Assembly: GCA_947462425.1 (NCBI GenBank)
Contig: CANHPI010000052.1
Span: 1 to 11,718 of the forward strand
Length of the DNA stretch: 11,718 nucleotides
Direction: 5' to 3'
DNA from: Bacteroidota bacterium
GTDB lineage: Bacteria; Bacteroidota; Bacteroidia; B-17B0; B-17BO
This document shows, one piece after another, positions 6,995 through 11,718 of the stretch; within the stretch, counting starts at the first letter, position 1; the number at the start of each line of letters is the position of its first letter. Made by a program: the position numbers and the translations under genes. Under the pieces are notes generated by a model. It did no database searches, was not told the origin of the DNA, and saw only the letters and a list, made by a program, of their open reading frames with translations.

Positions 6995-8305
6995 TTACGA
7001 TATGTTATTATATAAATATTTAATGGTAATTCTTTTTAAAGCAATAATTGGAACTAATACTAAAATATTTATGAAAGAAATTAAAACTGTAATTAACAAT
7101 CTTAACTTTCTAAAACGTTTATTATTTGTCCATTTAACAGTTACATATTTATCTTCTTCATTATTAAGTTCGATGATACTTTCCACAAAAATTACCTCAT
7201 CAGACAACATGAATATCGGATGTGACAAAGTTAAATAATTACCAGCTAATACACTTTTAGGTGCTATAATAAATGACATTATAATATCTTTATAGCTTGT
7301 TTTTTTATTGATTTTCTTTTTTATGTATGAAGAATAATTTAATGTGTGATTTTGTTCTAATATTTCATTAAGACTTAATAATTCTGAAGGATTTAATTGG
7401 TTAATTAAAGATAATTCAAAACCTTGGATTTGTTGTCTTCTTTTATTATTTAGAACAAATGACTTATTATTGAAAACAAAATCAAATAGAGCAAAATGGA
7501 TGGATTTAAGCGATGAAAAATTAAAATCGTAAAATACTCTAGACCAACAATATGGTATTTTTATTGAAAAGTTAATTAATTGGCGAATTAAACTCGAATG
7601 AACTTGGTCTACATATAGTCCATTTCTTGAATCAAAATATTCAGTCCAAATATTTTTTTTTGCCTTATATGTTGGATGTGTATATTCAAAATTAATCAAA
7701 TTATTTTCAACAATATTGAGTTGTTTGTTTCCTATTTTTTGTCTTTTAAGAAATTCTAAATCATCCTGGATCATAAAAAAACTTGGGTCAGGAACCCCAA
7801 TTTTTTTTATCAACTCTAGTGGATATATTGTGAAATGAAATGAAAAAGAGGCGGAATTTTCGTTTTTATATCTAATAGTTACAAACGTTTCCTTTGATGC
7901 ATTAAAAAACATTTCATCAACTAAATATGGTTGTTGAGGGAACGCATCATCTTCTGTTACAAGTATATATTCATATTCACGTTGTATACTCCACTCTAGT
8001 GCGATTGCATACCCTCCACTTCCACCAATATTATCAGAAGTTCTTATCAAATTAATTTTATGATTAAATGACTTTAATTCATCCCAAAATTTAACTTCAC
8101 TGTGATTGTCAACAACAAGAATATCAAATTCTGTTTTTTGATTTTCTAAGTAGGATAATAGTTTTTTTGCTTCAGATACTAAATTGAAAGTAACAAATAC
8201 AAGGACTTTATTGGATTTTTTAGGAAATTCTAATCTCTCTTCTAAAAAATTATCCCAATTTTGAAATCTTACACTAGTTTTTGTTCTTTTTATATTAAAT
8301 TCCAT
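6995..8305 (-). CDS. GlfT-like family-2 glycosyltransferase, probable galactofuranosyltransferase, membrane-anchored
   Basis: Numbered from the ATG at 8305 the protein has 436 residues. VLVFVTFN (34-41) and ILVVDNHS (62-69) form the GT-A nucleotide-binding core. DNIGGSGGYA (91-100) resembles the NxGGxGG loop of mycobacterial GlfT enzymes. TEDDAFP (117-123) takes the place of the metal-binding acidic triad, QDDLE (180-184) the DDxE-like catalytic segment, and His210 in YTHPTY the metal-binding histidine. A hydrophobic segment at about 402-424 (LRLLITVLISFINILVLVPI), then basic residues, looks like a C-terminal inner-membrane anchor. The start overlaps the end of glf (ATGGAATTTAA), so making and transferring UDP-galactofuranose are translationally linked. 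A GTG at 8314 would add three residues; the ATG is preferred. The galactofuranosyl assignment rests on these motifs and on the adjacent mutase; another GT2 specificity is possible. Confidence 0.82.
   Translation of the reverse strand: MEFNIKRTKTSVRFQNWDNFLEERLEFPKKSNKVLVFVTFNLVSEAKKLLSYLENQKTEFDILVVDNHSEVKFWDELKSFNHKINLIRTSDNIGGSGGYAIALEWSIQREYEYILVTEDDAFPQQPYLVDEMFFNASKETFVTIRYKNENSASFSFHFTIYPLELIKKIGVPDPSFFMIQDDLEFLKRQKIGNKQLNIVENNLINFEYTHPTYKAKKNIWTEYFDSRNGLYVDQVHSSLIRQLINFSIKIPYCWSRVFYDFNFSSLKSIHFALFDFVFNNKSFVLNNKRRQQIQGFELSLINQLNPSELLSLNEILEQNHTLNYSSYIKKKINKKTSYKDIIMSFIIAPKSVLAGNYLTLSHPIFMLSDEVIFVESIIELNNEEDKYVTVKWTNNKRFRKLRLLITVLISFINILVLVPIIALKRITIKYLYNNIS
8295..8305 (-). other. 11-bp start/stop overlap, glf to GlfT-like gene
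   Basis: ATGGAATTTAA holds the ATG of the GlfT-like gene (8305-8303) and the TAA of glf (8297-8295) in different frames. The alternative GTG at 8314 would lengthen the overlap to 20 bp. Coupled translation of mutase and transferase is likely. Confidence 0.75.
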
Positions 8306-9398
8306 CAATTTCACTTTTAATAAATGTCAATGCGGATTCAATAACTTGATGCATGTCATAATATTTATATTCACCCAATCTACCTCCAAATTTTACATTA
8401 TCTTTAATCTTTAACGCTTCAGCTTTATACTCTGAAAATATATTATTATTCAAATTATCATTTACTGGATAATATGGCTCCGTTTGTTCTGCAACATATT
8501 CTTGGGGGTATTCATGAGTAATCCAAGTAGAATCAGTGTCAGGGGATTCAAAATGTTTATGTTCAATAATTCTTGTAAATGGGATGTTTGAATCTGTATA
8601 ATTCATCACAGCAACTCCTTGATAATTTTTTGTATTAAGATGTTGATGTTCAAATCTAACTGTTTTATATTCTAGTTTACCATACTTATAATTAAAATAT
8701 TTGTCTATTGGACCAGTATATATTACTTTTCTATAGTTTGGAAATTTAGCATGAAAAAAATCAGTATTTAACTGCACTTCTATTCCTTCAAGCAATTTTT
8801 CAAATATCTGGGTATATCCTCCAATAGGAATTCCTTGATATTTGTCAAAAAAATAATTATTATCCCAAGTAAATCTGATTGGTAGTCGTTTTATAATTTC
8901 CTTTGGTAATTCCTTAGGATCTTTCATCCATTGCTTAGTTGTATAACCTTTAATTAATTTATCGTACACATCTTTACCAACAAATTTCAAAGCCTGCTCT
9001 TCTAAATTTGAAGGATTTTCAATTTGTAAAGATTGTTCATTAATGATACTTTTTGCTTCATCTGGGCTATTTACTCCCCAAAGTTTATTAAAAGTAAACA
9101 TACTAAACGGTAGTGAAAAAATCTCATCTTTATAATTAGCTAAAACATGATGCCTATAAGAATTAAATTCAGCAAATTGATTAATCCAATCCCAAATTTC
9201 TTTATTTGAAGTATGAAAAATATGAGCACCATAAATTTGCATATTTATGCCGTCTTTATTTTCAGTATAACAATTTCCTCCAATATGGCTACGCGAGTCA
9301 ATTACTAAAACGCTATAACCCGCTTTTTTAAGTTCATATGCACAAATTGCCCCATAAAAACCGGCACCGACAATTAAATAATCATAGTCTGAATTCAT
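8295..9398 (-). CDS. glf: UDP-galactopyranose mutase
   Basis: This 367-residue flavoenzyme interconverts UDP-galactopyranose and UDP-galactofuranose in the cytoplasm, using reduced FAD. The FAD-binding motif VGAGFYG is at 10-16, VIDSRSHIGGN at 32-42 and YGAHIFHT at 56-63. GYTTKQW (151-157) carries the substrate-stacking Trp157, equivalent to Trp160 of the Klebsiella enzyme with an offset of three; Arg171 would match its Arg174. FTRIIEHKHF (274-283) and GRLGEYKYYDM (339-349) complete the signature. Length is normal for bacterial Glf (about 370-390). The ATG overlaps the polymerase stop by 4 bp (ATGA), and the 3' end overlaps the GlfT-like gene. Its presence means the glycan very probably contains galactofuranose. 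Confidence 0.97.
   Translation of the reverse strand: MNSDYDYLIVGAGFYGAICAYELKKAGYSVLVIDSRSHIGGNCYTENKDGINMQIYGAHIFHTSNKEIWDWINQFAEFNSYRHHVLANYKDEIFSLPFSMFTFNKLWGVNSPDEAKSIINEQSLQIENPSNLEEQALKFVGKDVYDKLIKGYTTKQWMKDPKELPKEIIKRLPIRFTWDNNYFFDKYQGIPIGGYTQIFEKLLEGIEVQLNTDFFHAKFPNYRKVIYTGPIDKYFNYKYGKLEYKTVRFEHQHLNTKNYQGVAVMNYTDSNIPFTRIIEHKHFESPDTDSTWITHEYPQEYVAEQTEPYYPVNDNLNNNIFSEYKAEALKIKDNVKFGGRLGEYKYYDMHQVIESALTFIKSEIDGI
9395..9398 (-). other. ATGA start/stop overlap, wzy to glf
   Basis: The wzy TGA (9397-9395) shares bases with the glf ATG (9398-9396). A terminating ribosome can restart on glf, so the two are probably translationally coupled. Confidence 0.85.
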
Positions 9399-10744
9399 AT
9401 TTTGTATTGATTTAATTTAACTTTTTGTTTTAATAACAATTCTATTATGAAAATTATAAATAAGAACACTATAAACTCATAAACTACAAAAGGTAGAAAT
9501 CCTAAAGTTGTGTTTCTAAATGTGTAATATGCTTTTAAACAAATAAAAACATAAAAAAGTAATTGATAAAAATGAATACTATTTACTCTTATTTTATTAT
9601 GAAAATATTTTGCTAAAAATGCTAGAAATAAAGCTCTAATAACTAATTCAAAGTAACCAAAGCCAATTAGTGATTGACTAATTACTCCCCACATAAATCC
9701 TGTGCCTGAATCTTTATAACCCTGATGGACTAAATACCATTCAGAAGCTTCAATTTTCTGAAAAGGTAATACTTGAGAAGGTGGTAGTATCGTAATTATA
9801 TCATTAAAATAAAGTACTGTAGGGAAGTTGATACCTGATTTTACTAAACCATACATCTCATATCCTGTTGCAAAAAGAGCTTGAAATTCATTATTTACTG
9901 TCAAGCCTATTGTAATAATTGAATTCGAATCTAATTGATTTACATCATCACTTGAAATTGATCTAATATAACCCAGAATATTAAAAAAAATAAAAGCTGC
10001 AAAAAAGTAAATCAAAATTTTTTTTAACTTTATTTTATATACAAATTGTTGGTAAACAAGATAAAAAACAAATAGTAAATTGAAAAGACTTGTTCTAGAA
10101 CCAAGGTTAATGAACAATGATGCAACTTCTGCTATTAGAAAAAAAAAGATTATTTTCTTATATTTTTGAAAATTTAACGTCAAATAAATTAAAATAGATA
10201 TTTTACATAGAGATAAAACACCATTAATTTTAGATGCTATTTGAACAATAAAATAAGGAGCTCCAGAAAAAGCTGATATATTAGCCTCTATGGATTCTTC
10301 ATTATGCTGACTTCTACTGAAATCAATGTTGTAAAATTTATAAATTAGAAATAAAGAAAATTGAAAAAAAAAATATGCTATTAAAAAATAATTTATATGG
10401 TCTTTAGGTATAATTATTTTAGTGCTATTTTTAATCTCCTTAAATTTTAATAAAATTATTGATAGCGTCAAAGTTGAAAAATACACTAAATAATAAGTAT
10501 AAAAAGTACTAATACTATTTTCAGAAATATTTGAATTTGCTAATCTATTATCGGATAAAATCCCAAATTCAAAACCTCCAAAATAATAATTTATAATTGG
10601 ATAAACTGAGTAAATAAAAGTAGTAAATACCAGCCAAAATCCTATATTTAATATTGACTTCGATTTTTGTAATATAAAAAAATTGAATAAATAAAAAACG
10701 AATAAAAAACAAATTATCCAAAATTGGATTTTAAATGAAATCAT
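9395..10744 (-). CDS. wzy: Wzy-type O-antigen/oligosaccharide repeat-unit polymerase
   Basis: A 449-residue integral membrane protein rich in Phe, Ile, Leu and Tyr. Hydrophobic segments lie at about 6-26, 32-52, 82-100, 117-137, 178-192, 197-215, 219-236, 242-261, 355-378, 390-404 and 414-437, about 10-12 in all, typical of Wzy. A large polar stretch at about 262-350 is the probable periplasmic loop. Motifs recalling the repeat-unit polymerase family are NLGSRTSL (213-220), GTGFMWGVISQSLIGFGY (347-364) and an Arg in FRNTT (409-413). Wzy joins undecaprenyl-linked repeat units at the periplasmic face of the inner membrane. Sequence identity between Wzy proteins is very low, so the call rests on topology, these motifs and the cluster. 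GC is very low (one counted line had 7 of 60), as is usual for polymerase genes. It starts at ATG 25 bp after the GT2 stop and ends in an ATGA overlap with glf. An O-antigen ligase of similar topology is the main alternative. Confidence 0.85.
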   Translation of the reverse strand: MISFKIQFWIICFLFVFYLFNFFILQKSKSILNIGFWLVFTTFIYSVYPIINYYFGGFEFGILSDNRLANSNISENSISTFYTYYLVYFSTLTLSIILLKFKEIKNSTKIIIPKDHINYFLIAYFFFQFSLFLIYKFYNIDFSRSQHNEESIEANISAFSGAPYFIVQIASKINGVLSLCKISILIYLTLNFQKYKKIIFFFLIAEVASLFINLGSRTSLFNLLFVFYLVYQQFVYKIKLKKILIYFFAAFIFFNILGYIRSISSDDVNQLDSNSIITIGLTVNNEFQALFATGYEMYGLVKSGINFPTVLYFNDIITILPPSQVLPFQKIEASEWYLVHQGYKDSGTGFMWGVISQSLIGFGYFELVIRALFLAFLAKYFHNKIRVNSIHFYQLLFYVFICLKAYYTFRNTTLGFLPFVVYEFIVFLFIIFIIELLLKQKVKLNQYKI

Positions 10745-10760
10745 ATCATAATTATTTCTA

Positions 10761-10778
10761 AAATCATATTTATGATTT
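10761..10778. repeat. Small AT-rich inverted repeat at the GT2/wzy junction
   Basis: AAATCATA and TATGATTT are perfect inverted copies separated by TT, covering the last codons and stop of the GT2 gene. A 7-bp stem with a 4-base loop could form but has a single G-C pair. The T-run that would make a terminator lies on the plus-strand side, where no gene needs one. At most it is a weak intercistronic hairpin. Confidence 0.3.
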
Positions 10779-11718
10779 TTTTACCAAATTAAATAAAACT
10801 CCCTTTTCTTTTCTATATCCTCCTATAATTGACAAAAACTTTCTGGAACTCTTAATTTTATAACAGTAACAATAGAATTGAAAAGATTGCCAAACAATTG
10901 GAAAACTTATAATATACGATAATAATGGATTCCAATGATTTATATTATTGTTTTTAATAAATCCTAATGTTACTTCTTTATTAGCATTTAATACAAACCA
11001 TTGGATAGATCTTAAGTATTGTGTTGCAATATAATTTTTGACTTGGTCAAGTTGAACTATATTTGTATTTGATTTGATTTGATTTTCTAGCATTAACAAA
11101 TGCAGTTGATACTTAGGAAATTCGCTAAGTCTTGGTTTTTTATCAATTATAGTTTGATGGTAAGTAAACAAAATATTAGTATTATAAGCAATGTCATATT
11201 TTAATCCAATACGAGCCCACATCTCTACATCTTCACCCCATTGTTTCCCAACAATAAAAGGGCCTAAATCTTTAATTACATTTCTTGGTATCATAACACC
11301 ACTTGTTTGTATAAATGCCCCCCCATTAGCTTTATGGAAATAATCTGACACTAGTAATGTTTCTTTTTTATTTAATTTTTCAATAAGTGTTATCTCAACG
11401 TTTGATCCACTTGGAAAAACCATTCTATAACCTGATGTATATATTCCGGCATTTGGATATTTTTTTGTTAAATGGATTAGTTTTTCCAAAAAAAACTCAT
11501 CCCATTCATCATCTGCATCTAAAAAAGCAAAATATTCACCTTTGCCTATTTCTATACCTTTATTTCTTGCAGCACTTACTCCACTATTCTTTTGGTGTAC
11601 TAAAGTGATTTTAGGATTTGAAAAATCATTCACTCTGTTACAGCCATCATCTGTTGACCCATCGTTAACGACAATTATTTCAAAATCATTAAAACTCTGA
11701 TTTAAAACAGAATTAATG
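10770..11718 (-). CDS. Family-2 (GT-A fold) glycosyltransferase, N-terminus cut off by window edge
   Basis: The minus-strand frame is open to the right edge, giving about 315 residues. The visible part begins INSVLNQSFNDFEIIVVNDG and continues STDDG, the canonical GT2 nucleotide-binding region; about 20-25 N-terminal residues should lie outside. NSGVSAARNKGI and FAFLDADDEW follow, the latter with the metal- and UDP-binding DxD. WGEDVEMWARIGL further on resembles the GT2 ED motif holding the catalytic base. An internal GTG at 11633 can be read as a start but cannot be the true one, because the conserved NDGSTDD motif lies upstream of it. The enzyme should add one sugar to the lipid-linked unit on the cytoplasmic side; the donor is unknown. 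It is the first visible gene of the transcription unit, 25 bp ahead of wzy, and ends with LVKKS. Confidence 0.93.
   Translation of the reverse strand, partial: INSVLNQSFNDFEIIVVNDGSTDDGCNRVNDFSNPKITLVHQKNSGVSAARNKGIEIGKGEYFAFLDADDEWDEFFLEKLIHLTKKYPNAGIYTSGYRMVFPSGSNVEITLIEKLNKKETLLVSDYFHKANGGAFIQTSGVMIPRNVIKDLGPFIVGKQWGEDVEMWARIGLKYDIAYNTNILFTYHQTIIDKKPRLSEFPKYQLHLLMLENQIKSNTNIVQLDQVKNYIATQYLRSIQWFVLNANKEVTLGFIKNNNINHWNPLLSYIISFPIVWQSFQFYCYCYKIKSSRKFLSIIGGYRKEKGVLFNLVKKS

Larger units (their letters stand above)
1..11718 (-). other. Polysaccharide biosynthesis operon segment, open at both ends
   Basis: Ten genes run in one direction. The successive junctions are +25, -4, -11, +1, +8, +6, +8, +1 and +14 bp. 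No junction has room for a normal promoter plus leader, and no GC-rich stem followed by a T-run on the transcribed strand was seen, so a single long transcript is expected. A promoter should lie to the right of position 11718. Starts lack a Shine-Dalgarno sequence and are preceded by A/T-rich DNA, as is common in Bacteroidota. Transcript continuity is inferred from spacing only. Confidence 0.8.

Noticed and set aside
6867..7238. Plus-strand open frame of 123 codons across the GT4/GlfT-like junction
   Set aside because: It is antisense to two well-supported genes, has no recognisable motif, and its composition is what reversed AT-rich coding DNA gives.
10761..10785. Inverted repeat followed by a T-run as a rho-independent terminator
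   Set aside because: The stem has one G-C pair, and the T-run follows on the plus strand, where no transcript is expected; on the minus strand no U-tract follows.
11631..11633. GTG at 11633 as the start of the right-hand GT2 gene
   Set aside because: The frame stays open to the window edge and the essential NDGSTDD motif lies upstream of this codon, so the gene is a window-edge partial with an earlier start.
1..11718. A novel defence system, mobile element, CRISPR array or RNA gene
   Set aside because: Every part of the window is taken up by recognisable polysaccharide genes with gaps of 25 bp or less; no transposase, integrase, direct-repeat array or tRNA-like structure was seen.

Overview
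The window lies inside a bacterial surface-polysaccharide (O-antigen, capsule or exopolysaccharide) biosynthesis locus. Ten genes, all on the minus strand, fill it from edge to edge. Both end genes are cut by the window. The DNA is very AT-rich: hand counts of sampled 60-base lines outside one gene gave about 12-30% GC. Start codons are preceded by A/T-rich DNA with no clear Shine-Dalgarno sequence. That pattern, with the protein families seen, suggests Bacteroidota (perhaps a flavobacterium). This is inference, and no RNA gene or housekeeping marker is present to confirm it.

In transcription order (high to low coordinates) the genes are: a family-2 glycosyltransferase missing its N-terminus (10770-11718); a Wzy-type repeat-unit polymerase (9395-10744); UDP-galactopyranose mutase Glf (8295-9398); a GlfT-like family-2 transferase with a C-terminal membrane anchor (6995-8305); a GT4 transferase with a TTG start (5899-6993); an AsnB-like glutamine amidotransferase (3971-5890); a second GT4 transferase (2726-3964); an NAD(P)-dependent sugar epimerase/reductase (1740-2717); a GDP-mannose 3,5-epimerase (737-1738); and a WbuB-like GT4 transferase, also starting at TTG and missing its C-terminus (1-722). 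Gaps are at most 25 bp and two junctions overlap, so this reads as one operon continuing past both ends. No internal promoter or rho-independent terminator was seen, and no gene-free stretch exceeds 25 bp.

Together the genes suggest a Wzx/Wzy-dependent glycan. Glf makes UDP-galactofuranose and the overlapping GlfT-like enzyme probably transfers it. The GDP-mannose 3,5-epimerase would supply GDP-L-galactose (or GDP-L-gulose), an unusual bacterial sugar donor. The AsnB-like protein may amidate a uronic acid. Five glycosyltransferases assemble the repeat unit and Wzy polymerises it. The flippase (Wzx), the initiating phosphoglycosyltransferase, chain-length control, export genes and any uronic-acid dehydrogenase are not in the window and should lie outside it. 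I found no mobile element, CRISPR array, tRNA or rRNA. The most distinctive points are the plant-type GDP-mannose 3,5-epimerase, whose GC content is clearly higher than its surroundings, and the galactofuranose pair with a modified acidic metal motif.
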